This document shows, in pieces, positions 1 through 5,247 of a stretch of 5,247 bases of DNA. Position 1 is the first letter of the stretch; every line of letters starts with the position of its first letter. Source of the stretch: Solirubrobacteraceae bacterium (GTDB taxonomy: Bacteria > Actinomycetota > Thermoleophilia > Solirubrobacterales > Solirubrobacteraceae); NCBI GenBank assembly GCA_030038955.1, contig JASHQV010000132.1, forward strand, positions 1 to 5,247, in the 5' to 3' direction. The notes beneath the pieces are model-generated. The model worked only from the letters and a program-made list of their open reading frames with translations. It searched no databases and was not told the DNA's origin. The position numbers and the translations under genes are program-made.

Positions 1-293
1 TGGTACTCGCTCGAGCCCGGCGTCGAGACGGCAGTGGCGTAGGCGGCGAGCGCCTGCGAGTCACGCGGCTGCAGCGTCACGGTGACGCCGAGCCGCGTGC
101 TTCCGGCGAGCGCGCCAACCGCCCTGGCGCCGGCCGGCAGCGCCGGCCGGCGCCCAATCCGGCGCGGGCCGGAGGCGAGTGCCACAGCCGGAGCGACAAG
201 CGCGACGAGCGCGATCACGCCGATCAGCGCGAAGCCGGCGGCGGCGCCCGTCCGGCGCCGGCCGCCGCCGAAGACGAACCCGGTCAGGCCCAC
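1..293 (-). CDS. S53 (sedolisin/kumamolisin-like) protease precursor, N-terminal part, cut by left window edge
   Basis: I translated this frame by hand; it is open from a GTG at 293 to the window edge (97 codons). It starts with a basic stretch (RRR, residues 12-14), then a hydrophobic core (about 17-37, including ALIGVIALVALVAP) and a likely signal peptidase site after ALA (38-40), so the product is probably exported. Residues 52-97 match the start of the pro-kumamolisin activation domain: a Leu-Pro-x-Gly segment, then GVTVTLQPRD, ALAAYATAV and STPGSSEY. In this family the prodomain acts as a folding chaperone and inhibitor and is cleaved off; the Ser-Glu-Asp catalytic domain would lie beyond the edge, so activity cannot be judged. 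The start overlaps the upstream small gene by 10 nt, which suggests translational coupling. An in-frame GTG at 350 is a longer but less likely start. The family call rests on motif recognition. Confidence 0.75.
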   Translation of the reverse strand, partial: MGLTGFVFGGGRRRTGAAAGFALIGVIALVALVAPAVALASGPRRIGRRPALPAGARAVGALAGSTRLGVTVTLQPRDSQALAAYATAVSTPGSSEY

Positions 294-487
294 CGCAGCG
301 GTAGCTCGGGCTGCCGGGCGACGCCTTCGTGCAGCGCCGCCTGCACCCACGGGTTGGGCGCGGGCGGCTCGGGGGGTGCAACCGGTGCCGTCTGCCGCAT
401 GAGCTGCTCGAGCGCCGCGGCGACCGCGGCCACCTCCTCGGCGTCGGCGCCGGGGGCGATCGTGAATAGTTTCGGGCGACGGTTCAA
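284..487 (-). CDS. accE: Acyl-CoA carboxylase epsilon-like subunit (67 aa)
   Basis: This is a small protein of the size expected for the actinobacterial acyl-CoA carboxylase epsilon subunit, which binds the beta subunit and stabilises or stimulates the holoenzyme. It has the family layout: a short basic N-terminus (NRRPKLFTIAPG), a helix of the type that follows the Gly-x-Pro/Ala-x-x-Glu-Glu turn (ADAEEVAAVAAALEQLM, about 14-30), a Pro/Ala linker (34-44), and a C-terminal segment with a single early Trp (NPWVQAALHEGV). The start is TTG at 487. No ATG or GTG lies upstream in frame before a TAA at about 519-521, inside the terminal repeat of the neighbouring foldback element. No strong Shine-Dalgarno sequence is visible. 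The beta subunit gene is upstream on the same strand but separated by a molybdenum hydroxylase gene. The protein is short and divergent, so the family call is probable rather than certain. Confidence 0.66.
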   Translation of the reverse strand: MNRRPKLFTIAPGADAEEVAAVAAALEQLMRQTAPVAPPEPPAPNPWVQAALHEGVARQPELPLRWA

Positions 488-516
488 TGCTTGCTCAAGT
501 TCGGGCCCACACCAGA

Positions 517-522
517 ATTATC
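517..522 (-). promoter_or_regulatory. Possible -10 box for the epsilon-like gene, inside the foldback element end
   Basis: On the minus strand this reads GATAAT, five of six matches to the sigma-70 -10 consensus, 29 nt upstream of the TTG start at 487. No good -35 hexamer is seen; TGTCCA at 541-546 is a poor match at 18-nt spacing. The sequence is part of the terminal inverted repeat; the other end of the element differs at this place. This is suggestive only. Confidence 0.25.
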
Positions 523-550
523 GGGGTCTTCGACGGCGTCTGGACATGCC

Positions 551-610
551 TGACGGGACGCCGTGACACCGCCGTACCAGCAGTACGTCTTGTGTCACGG
601 CGTCCCGTCA
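551..610. repeat. Perfect 19-bp inverted repeat forming a long hairpin
   Basis: TGACGGGACGCCGTGACAC at 551-569 is exactly the reverse complement of 592-610. The 22-nt intervening segment contains a further 5-bp pairing (CGTAC 573-577 with GTACG 583-587) around a CAGCA loop, so RNA or single-stranded DNA could fold into a stem of 19 plus 5 pairs with a small internal loop. It lies at the centre of the 158-bp foldback element. It lacks a following T-tract on either strand, so it is not a classical intrinsic terminator, although it may impede transcription. Confidence 0.85.
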
Positions 611-684
611 TACACGCCCATCCACTCGTCAAATCCTCTCACTAATTCTGGTGTGAGCCCTAGCCGGTTGCCAGGAGCCCGACG

Positions 685-708
685 GTGCCGGCTCCCCGCA
701 GCCGGCAC
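685..708. other. GC-rich hairpin (9-bp stem)
   Basis: GTGCCGGCT (685-693) pairs perfectly with AGCCGGCAC (700-708) around a 6-nt loop. There is no T-tract on the minus-strand side and only TTAC on the plus-strand side. It could be an atypical terminator or an RNA 3'-end stabiliser downstream of the hydroxylase gene, but its role is not shown by the sequence. Confidence 0.4.
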
Positions 709-767
709 TTACATGCATGATCGGCATCCGGCGGCCAATCCTTCAGTCTCTCCCCCAGAAACCTCGA

Positions 768-794
768 ACGCCCGCGAAGTCGCGCCGCGGGCGT
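768..794 (-). terminator. Candidate terminator hairpin after the hydroxylase gene
   Basis: ACGCCCGCG (768-776) pairs perfectly with CGCGGGCGT (786-794), leaving a 9-nt loop. Read on the minus strand, the stem is followed by TTCGAGGTTTCTGG, which is only mildly T-rich. It lies 84 nt beyond the hydroxylase stop and is the first strong stem after that gene, so it is the best candidate for the end of the carboxylase-hydroxylase transcript. The weak T-tract keeps confidence moderate. Confidence 0.4.
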
Positions 795-878
795 AAGTGT
801 TCTGGCAGGAGCTGACGGGGAGCTGACACGACTGCTCGCCGTCCGCGGGTGGACGTGGACGGCGCCACGCCGACGCGC

Positions 879-3152
879 TCATTTGCCCGCGTCGCGCAGC
901 GCCCGCCACACCCGCTCGCCGTTGGCGGGCATCTCCAGATCGCGCACCCCGTAGGGAGCGAGCGCGTCAAGCACGGCGGCGAGCACCGCGGGCGTCGCGC
1001 CGATCGTCCCCGACTCGCCGATCCCCTTCGCGCCGAGTGGGTTGACCGGCGTCGGCGTCTCCATCGGGACCAGCTCGAACGACGGCAGCTCGGTTGCCGC
1101 CGGCATCGCGTAGGTGACGAGGCTCGAGTTCTGCGGGTTGCCGTCCTCGTCGTAGGAGACCTCCTCGAACAGCGCCTGGGCGATCCCGGCGGCGAGGCCG
1201 CCGTGGACCTGGCCCTCGGCGATCATCGGGTTGATGATCCTGCCCGCATCGTCGAGCGCGACCATCCGCTTCAGCTCCACCCCACCGGTCTCGGTGTCGA
1301 CCTCGACGACCGCCAGGTGCGCCCCGAACGGGAACGTCGGCTGCTCGGCGGCGAAGTCGGTCTCCGCGCTTAGCTCCGCCAGGCGGTCGTGATCCCGCAG
1401 GCGCGCGGCCAGCTCCGCCCAGCTGATCGCGGCCGTCGGCGATCCGGCAACGTGGAAGCGGCCACGCTCGAGGTCGAGCACCATGTCGTCGGGGCTCGCC
1501 TCCAGCTCCTCGGCCGCGAGCCGCTTGGCCTGCTCGACCAGGTCCTCAGCGGCGCGAGCAGCGGCGACGCCGCCGATCTGGGTTGATTTCGAGCCGAACG
1601 TGCCGGTCCCGCGCGCGACCACGTCCGTGTCTCCCTTGACCACCGTGATCCGCTCGACCGGGATGCCGAGGCGGTCGGAGGCGATCTGCGCGAACGTCGT
1701 CTCATGCCCCTGGCCCTGTGAGAACGACCCGGTCTTGACGAGTGCATCTCCGTCGGCGGTGATCTCGACCGCGCCGAACTCAGCCTCGGCGAGCCCGTTG
1801 GTGACCTCGACATAAGCGCTCAGGCCGATCCCGAGCGCGAGCGCGTCGCCGTTGCGCCGTCGGGCGGCTTGCTCGGCGCGGAGCTGTTCGTAGCCGGCGC
1901 TGTCGAGCACCTTGTCCAGCGCGCGGCCGTAGTCGCCCGAGTCATACCGGGCGCCCGCGGCGGTCGTGTACGGGAACGCACCGGGGGCGATGAAGTTCCG
2001 GCGGCGGACCTCGGCGGGGTCGAGCGAGCACTCGCGCGCGAACGCGTCGATCGCCCGCTCGAGCATCTGCGTCGCCTCGGGACGGCCGGCCCCGCGCACC
2101 GCCCCGGTCGAGGTCGTGTTGGTGACGATCGAGGTGATGTCCACCTCGATCCGCGGGATCGCGTAGACGCCGCTGGCCATCATCGCCGTCAGGCTCGGCA
2201 GGAACGCGCCCACCGTCGGGTAGGCGCCCGCGTCCTGGAGGATCCCGACCCGCAGCGCCCGCACGCGCCCGTCGCGCCCGCCGCCGAGCTCGAACTCGAC
2301 CCGCTGCCCGCGGCCATGGTGCATCGCCACGAGATCCTCGCTGCGCGTCTCGCTCCAGCGCACCGGCTTCCCGGTCGCGCGCGCGAGCCAGGCGACGAGC
2401 ACATCCTCGACGTCGAGGCCCTTGCCGCCGAAGCCGCCGCCGACGTCGGGAGCGATCACCCTGACCTGGTCGGGCTCCAGGCCGAGCAGCGGCGCCAGCT
2501 CCTGCTTGTCCTGGTGTGGCGTCTGCGTGGACAGCCACAGCTCGAGCCGTCCGTCGTCGCCGAAGCGGGCGGCCGTCGCGCGCGGCTCCAGCGGGCAGGC
2601 CGCCAGCCGCTGGCTGAAGTGGGTGCCGCGCACGACCACCTCGCAGTCCGCCAGCAGCCGCGGGTCGGCGTCCGCCGGCGGGCGCCGCAGGCAGACATTG
2701 GTGCCGATGTCCGCGAACAGCAGCACCTCGTCGCGCGCCGCCTCGACGACATCGGTGACGGCCGCGAGCGGCTCGTACTCCACCTCCACCAGCTCGGTCG
2801 CGTCGACGCTCTGCTCCGGGCTCGGGCTGAGCACGGCGGCGACGATCTCGCCCGCGAAGCGCACCTTGTCGCTGGCCAGGAACGGGCGTGAGAAGCGCGG
2901 GTCGACCTGCATGAACGGCGGCACCGGGTTGACCGTCAGCCCGACGTCGGCGGCGGTGAACACCTGCGTGCCCGGCAGCTCGCGGGCGGCGGCCGCGTCG
3001 ATTGCTTCGATCCGGGCGTGTGCCCACGGCGAGCGCACGAAGGCCACGTGCAGCGCGCCCGGGAACGGCAGATTGTGGACGTACTGGCCCTTGCCGGTGA
3101 GGAACCGCCGATCCTCCCGGCGGCGCACGCGCTGTCCAACCAAGCCCGGCAT
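879..3152 (-). CDS. Molybdenum hydroxylase large subunit (xanthine dehydrogenase / CoxL form II family)
   Basis: This 757-residue protein is the Mo-cofactor catalytic subunit of a xanthine-oxidase-family enzyme. The N-terminus (GQRVRRREDRRFLTGKGQY) is typical of CoxL-like proteins and supports the ATG at 3152. Domains: the a/b hammerhead (about 17-130), then two Mo-cofactor domains (about 140-390 and 405-690). Visible motifs are VGGGFGGK (237-244), AVRGAGR (351-357), GQGHE (480-484), FGSKST (519-524) and GIGESG, with Glu713 as the expected catalytic base. The 351-357 loop resembles form II AYRGAGR, with Val for Tyr, and not the AYxCSFR loop of true CO dehydrogenase. The substrate is therefore unknown; an N-heterocycle or aldehyde is possible. 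The gene starts 11 nt after the carboxylase stop with only a weak ribosome site, so translation may be coupled. The [2Fe-2S] and FAD subunits such enzymes normally need are absent here. Confidence 0.93.
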   Translation of the reverse strand: MPGLVGQRVRRREDRRFLTGKGQYVHNLPFPGALHVAFVRSPWAHARIEAIDAAAARELPGTQVFTAADVGLTVNPVPPFMQVDPRFSRPFLASDKVRFAGEIVAAVLSPSPEQSVDATELVEVEYEPLAAVTDVVEAARDEVLLFADIGTNVCLRRPPADADPRLLADCEVVVRGTHFSQRLAACPLEPRATAARFGDDGRLELWLSTQTPHQDKQELAPLLGLEPDQVRVIAPDVGGGFGGKGLDVEDVLVAWLARATGKPVRWSETRSEDLVAMHHGRGQRVEFELGGGRDGRVRALRVGILQDAGAYPTVGAFLPSLTAMMASGVYAIPRIEVDITSIVTNTTSTGAVRGAGRPEATQMLERAIDAFARECSLDPAEVRRRNFIAPGAFPYTTAAGARYDSGDYGRALDKVLDSAGYEQLRAEQAARRRNGDALALGIGLSAYVEVTNGLAEAEFGAVEITADGDALVKTGSFSQGQGHETTFAQIASDRLGIPVERITVVKGDTDVVARGTGTFGSKSTQIGGVAAARAAEDLVEQAKRLAAEELEASPDDMVLDLERGRFHVAGSPTAAISWAELAARLRDHDRLAELSAETDFAAEQPTFPFGAHLAVVEVDTETGGVELKRMVALDDAGRIINPMIAEGQVHGGLAAGIAQALFEEVSYDEDGNPQNSSLVTYAMPAATELPSFELVPMETPTPVNPLGAKGIGESGTIGATPAVLAAVLDALAPYGVRDLEMPANGERVWRALRDAGK

Positions 3153-3163
3153 CGGTGTGCAGC

Positions 3164-4732
3164 CTACAGGGGGATGTTGCCGTGCTTGCGGCGCGGCCCC
3201 GGCTGGCGCTTGGTCTGGAGCGTGTGCAGCGCGGTGACCACCTTCGGGCGCGTCTCGTGGGGGATGATGACGTCGTCGAGGTAGCCGCGCTCGGCCGCCG
3301 CATAGGGGTTCGCGAAGTGCGAGCGGTAGTCGTTGATCAGCTTCTCGCGGCGCGCGTCGGGGGTCGGCGAGGCGGCGATGTCGCGCCGGTAGATGATGTT
3401 GACGGCGCCGTCGGGCCCCATCACCGCCACCTCGGCGGTCGGCCAGGCAAAGTTCATGTCGGCCGCCAGGTGCTTCGAGCCCATCACGTCGTAGGCGCCG
3501 CCGTACGCCTTGCGCGTGATCACCGTTATCTTCGGGACCGTCGCCTCGGCGTACGCGTACAGGAGCTTGGCGCCGCGGCGGATGATCCCGCGCCACTCCT
3601 GGTTGGTCCCTGGCAGGAACCCGGGGACGTCGCAGAACGTGAGGATCGGGATGTTGAACGCATCGCAGAAGCGGATGAAGCGGGCGGCCTTCTCGGAGCA
3701 GTCGATGTCCAGCACGCCCGCCAGCTGCGCCGGCTGGTTGCCGACGACGCCGACCGCGAAGCCGTCGAGCCGTGAGAAGCCGCAGACGATGTTGCGGGCC
3801 CAGTGCTCGTGCACCTCGTAGAACTCGCCGTCATCGACGACGCGGCGGATCACCTCGCGCATGTCATAGGGCTTGTTGGGGCTGTCGGGGACGACCACGT
3901 CGAGCTCGGGGTCGATCCGGTCAGGGGCGTCGGTTGGCGCCAGCCGCGGCGGCGGCTCGAGGTTGTTCTGCGGCAGGAACGACAAGAGGTAGCGGGCGTC
4001 CTCGAGGCAGGCGTCCTCGTCGTCGCAGGCGAAGTGAGCGACCCCGGACTTGGAGCTGTGGCTAACCGCGCCACCCAGCTCTTCGAACCCCACCTCCTCG
4101 CCGGTGACGGTCTTGATCACCTCTGGACCGGTGATGAACATGTGCGAGGTCTCCTTGACCATGAAGATGAAGTCGGTGATCGCCGGCGAGTACACGGCGC
4201 CGCCGGCGCACGGGCCCATGATCAGGCTGAGCTGCGGAATCACGCCGCTGCACTGCACGTTGCGGAGGAACACGTCGCCGTAGGCGCCGAGTGACACGAC
4301 CCCCTCCTGGATCCGCGCCCCGCCGGAGTCGTTGATGCCGATCACGGGGCAGCCGATGTTCGCCGCCAGGTCCATGATCTTGCAGATCTTCTCGGCCATC
4401 ACCTCGCCCAGCGAGCCGCCGAACACGGTGAAGTCCTGGCTGAACACGCACACCCGGCGACCATCGATCGTGCCGTGGCCGGTGACCACCGCATCCCCCC
4501 AGGGCCGGCTCTTCTGCATCTCGAACTCGTGCGTGCGGTGGCGCACGAACGTGCCCAGCTCCTGGAAGGAGCCGGTGTCCAGCAGCTTCTCGACTCGCTC
4601 CCGGGCGGTGTACTTGCCGCGCGCGTGCTGCTTCTCGACCGCCGCCTCCGAGCCGGCGTGGATCGCCTCCCGCCGCAGCTGCTGGAGCTGCTCGAGCTTC
4701 TGACCGTAGGTCTCCGGGGCCTTCTCGCGCAC
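3164..4732 (-). CDS. pccB: Propionyl-CoA/acyl-CoA carboxylase beta subunit (carboxyltransferase)
   Basis: This complete 522-residue carboxyltransferase moves CO2 from carboxybiotin to an acyl-CoA, most likely propionyl-CoA to give methylmalonyl-CoA. It is cytosolic and works with a biotin-carrying alpha subunit not present here. The N-terminal crotonase-like half has RGKYTARERVEKLLD (38-52), the DSGGARIQEG loop (135-144) and GPCAGGAVYSPA (173-184). The C-terminal half has VPGFLPGTNQE (369-379), RKAYGGAYDVMGSK (407-420) and the characteristic end KHGNIPL. Asp415 in AYDVM appears to align with the Asp known in Streptomyces PccB to favour propionyl- over acetyl-CoA; that alignment is from memory. 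Length is normal for the family. The start is GTG at 4732; an in-frame TAG lies five codons upstream and no ribosome site is evident. The hydroxylase gene follows after 11 nt. AccD5-type is an equivalent name. Confidence 0.96.
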   Translation of the reverse strand: MREKAPETYGQKLEQLQQLRREAIHAGSEAAVEKQHARGKYTARERVEKLLDTGSFQELGTFVRHRTHEFEMQKSRPWGDAVVTGHGTIDGRRVCVFSQDFTVFGGSLGEVMAEKICKIMDLAANIGCPVIGINDSGGARIQEGVVSLGAYGDVFLRNVQCSGVIPQLSLIMGPCAGGAVYSPAITDFIFMVKETSHMFITGPEVIKTVTGEEVGFEELGGAVSHSSKSGVAHFACDDEDACLEDARYLLSFLPQNNLEPPPRLAPTDAPDRIDPELDVVVPDSPNKPYDMREVIRRVVDDGEFYEVHEHWARNIVCGFSRLDGFAVGVVGNQPAQLAGVLDIDCSEKAARFIRFCDAFNIPILTFCDVPGFLPGTNQEWRGIIRRGAKLLYAYAEATVPKITVITRKAYGGAYDVMGSKHLAADMNFAWPTAEVAVMGPDGAVNIIYRRDIAASPTPDARREKLINDYRSHFANPYAAAERGYLDDVIIPHETRPKVVTALHTLQTKRQPGPRRKHGNIPL

Positions 4733-4741
4733 CGGCTGGGC

Positions 4742-4747
4742 AGTCTA
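4742..4747 (-). promoter_or_regulatory. Possible -10 box just upstream of the carboxylase start
   Basis: TAGACT on the minus strand matches the TAnnnT pattern of actinobacterial -10 elements and ends 9 nt before the GTG start, so a transcript from it would have almost no leader. No -35 match is seen. The 47-nt gap to the upstream gene makes either an own promoter or read-through possible. Confidence 0.2.
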
Positions 4748-4779
4748 TCGGCGGCCCCCGCGACGCGAGCGCGTGCGGA

Positions 4780-5247
4780 TCAGCCGCGGGAGAACGGTCT
4801 GTGGTGGTCGCTGCCGAGGCTGTCGAGCGCCGCGGCGAGCACCGCGGACGGTTCGATCGCGGGCTCGGCCGCGACCTCGGCCGCGGACACGGGCGCGACC
4901 TCCGCACCGGGCGGCGCCACCTCGGGCGCGGGCACGGGCGCGACCTCGACTCCGGGCGGCGTGACCTCGGGCGCGGGCACGGGCGCGACCTCCGCTCCGG
5001 GCGGCGCCACCTCGGGCGGGGCCACGGGCGCGATCTCGGCTCGAGGCGGCGCGATCTCGGACGCAGCGTCAGTGAACGCCGCCTCGTGAACCTCCACCGG
5101 CTTTACGAACGCCGCCACCAGCATCCGTCCGAAGCGCCTGAACAGGCCGATCCGGGGGGCTGGCTCGGGCTCGGCCGCGATCTCGGCCGGCGGCTCGCTG
5201 TCGACGGGCAGCTCGACCTCGGTCGCCGGCGCAGCGGGCGCCGGGAG
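4780..5247 (-). CDS. Pro/Ala/Glu/Val-rich repeat protein of unknown function, C-terminal 155 residues
   Basis: The frame is open from the right edge to a TGA at 4780-4782, so the 5' end is missing; the ATG at 5124, preceded by GGACGG, is an alternative internal start giving 114 residues. I do not recognise the protein. The visible part has a Pro/Glu-rich stretch (1-31), a basic-hydrophobic segment (RIGLFRRFGRMLVAAFV, 32-48) that could be an amphipathic helix, then a 15-residue repeat of the type AEVAPVPAPEVAPPG in about four copies, and a unique tail ending DHHRPFSRG. No transmembrane segment or catalytic motif is apparent. The tail ends 47 nt before the carboxylase start, on the same strand. 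The opposite strand is also open across the repeat (to a stop at 5089), and both frames share the same third-codon position, so base composition cannot decide; the continuous frame and shared orientation favour this reading. Confidence 0.6.
   Translation of the reverse strand, partial: LPAPAAPATEVELPVDSEPPAEIAAEPEPAPRIGLFRRFGRMLVAAFVKPVEVHEAAFTDAASEIAPPRAEIAPVAPPEVAPPGAEVAPVPAPEVTPPGVEVAPVPAPEVAPPGAEVAPVSAAEVAAEPAIEPSAVLAAALDSLGSDHHRPFSRG
4891..5070. repeat. 45-bp tandem repeat, four copies
   Basis: Units begin at 4891, 4936, 4981 and 5026, each opening with GGGCGCGA(C/T)CTC. The first three copies are near-identical; the fourth is more diverged (GGGCGCGATCTCGGCTCGAG). The period is a multiple of three, so the repeat encodes a 15-residue Pro/Ala/Val/Glu motif in the minus-strand protein without shifting frame. 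Copy number may vary between strains through replication slippage. Confidence 0.85.

Larger units (their letters stand above)
503..660. repeat. 158-bp foldback/MITE-like element with terminal inverted repeats
   Basis: The left end (503-521, beginning GGGCCCACACCAGAATTA) is the inverted complement of the right end (642-660, CTAATTCTGGTGTGAGCCC), matching at 17 of 19 positions. Inside lies a second, perfect 19-bp inverted repeat (551-569 with 592-610). The spacers between the outer and inner repeats (522-550 and 611-641) also look weakly complementary, for example TTCGACGGCGT against TTTGACGAGTG on the opposite arm. The whole unit therefore reads as one imperfect palindrome. It has no coding capacity for a transposase, so if mobile it would depend on an element elsewhere. 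I found no clear target-site duplication (left flank TCAAGTTC, right flank TAGCCGGT), so recent transposition is not proven. Confidence 0.65.
488..878. other. 391-nt gene-free region between hydroxylase and epsilon-like genes
   Basis: I see no convincing gene here; the short open frames are broken or low in protein-like character. The right part (661-878) holds two GC-rich hairpins and a repeated GAGCTGAC motif. The left part (503-660) is a foldback repeat element that looks less GC-rich than its surroundings, with AATTA, AAATC and CTAATTC stretches. All genes around it point leftward, so this gap probably marks the end of the upstream transcription unit and the start of the next. Confidence 0.8.

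Noticed and set aside
61..381. Minus-strand frame of 106 codons at the left end
   Set aside because: It is Arg-rich with no recognisable motif, and it overlaps the frame with a signal peptide and S53 prodomain features.
551..610. CRISPR repeat, tRNA or attC-like reading of the hairpin region
   Set aside because: There is only one inverted repeat pair with no spaced direct repeats, no cloverleaf or CCA-type end, and no integrase gene nearby.
495..668. Target-site duplication flanking the foldback element
   Set aside because: Left flank TCAAGTTC and right flank TAGCCGGT share no direct repeat of useful length.
1869..2891. Long plus-strand open frame (340 codons) opposite the hydroxylase
   Set aside because: It is the antisense of a well-recognised gene, rich in Arg/Ala/His/Leu with no family motif; GC-rich coding DNA commonly leaves such frames open.
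1942..3303. Minus-strand open frame of 453 codons overlapping hydroxylase and carboxylase
   Set aside because: It is a shifted frame of the same DNA, extremely Arg/Pro-rich, and straddles two clearly coding genes.
3153..3596. Upstream extension of the hydroxylase frame to an ATG at 3596, giving 905 residues
   Set aside because: The extra 148 residues are Arg/His/Pro-rich out-of-frame translation of the carboxylase C-terminus; the family N-terminus GQRVRRREDRRFLTG begins right after the ATG at 3152.
4475..5089. Plus-strand frame of 204 codons across the carboxylase 5' end and the repeat region
   Set aside because: Its first part is antisense to the certain carboxylase gene, and its Gly/Ala/Ser/Thr repeat is simply the other strand of the 45-bp repeat.

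Overview
The window is GC-rich DNA with a dense minus-strand layout and GTG/TTG starts. A biotin-dependent acyl-CoA carboxylase beta subunit and an epsilon-like small subunit, a subunit known mainly from actinobacterial carboxylases, suggest an actinobacterium. A deep-branching Thermoleophilia/Solirubrobacterales-like lineage is my best guess, but it is inference only. All five genes I support are on the minus strand, so transcription runs from right to left.

In transcription order: (1) 5247-4780 is the 3' part of a Pro/Ala/Glu/Val-rich protein of unknown function with a 15-residue tandem repeat. (2) 4732-3164 is a complete propionyl-CoA/acyl-CoA carboxylase beta subunit (carboxyltransferase). 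(3) 3152-879 begins only 11 nt later and is a complete molybdenum hydroxylase large subunit of the xanthine dehydrogenase / CoxL form II type. Its iron-sulfur and FAD partner subunits are not in the window. (4) 878-488 is a 391-nt gene-free gap with two GC-rich hairpins (possible terminators) and a 158-bp foldback element with imperfect 19-bp terminal inverted repeats and a perfect 19-bp inner inverted repeat. (5) 487-284 is a 67-residue protein that looks like the carboxylase epsilon subunit. (6) 293-1 overlaps it by 10 nt and is the start of a secreted sedolisin (S53) protease precursor, cut by the left edge.

The beta and epsilon subunits would act together in a carboxylase whose biotin-carrying alpha subunit must be encoded elsewhere. 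The molybdenum hydroxylase and the foldback element lie between the two carboxylase genes. The foldback element ends 15 nt before the epsilon start codon and places an in-frame stop just upstream of it, so it defines the present 5' end of that gene. The clearest unusual features are this element and the orphan hydroxylase; I see no convincing wholly new multigene system.
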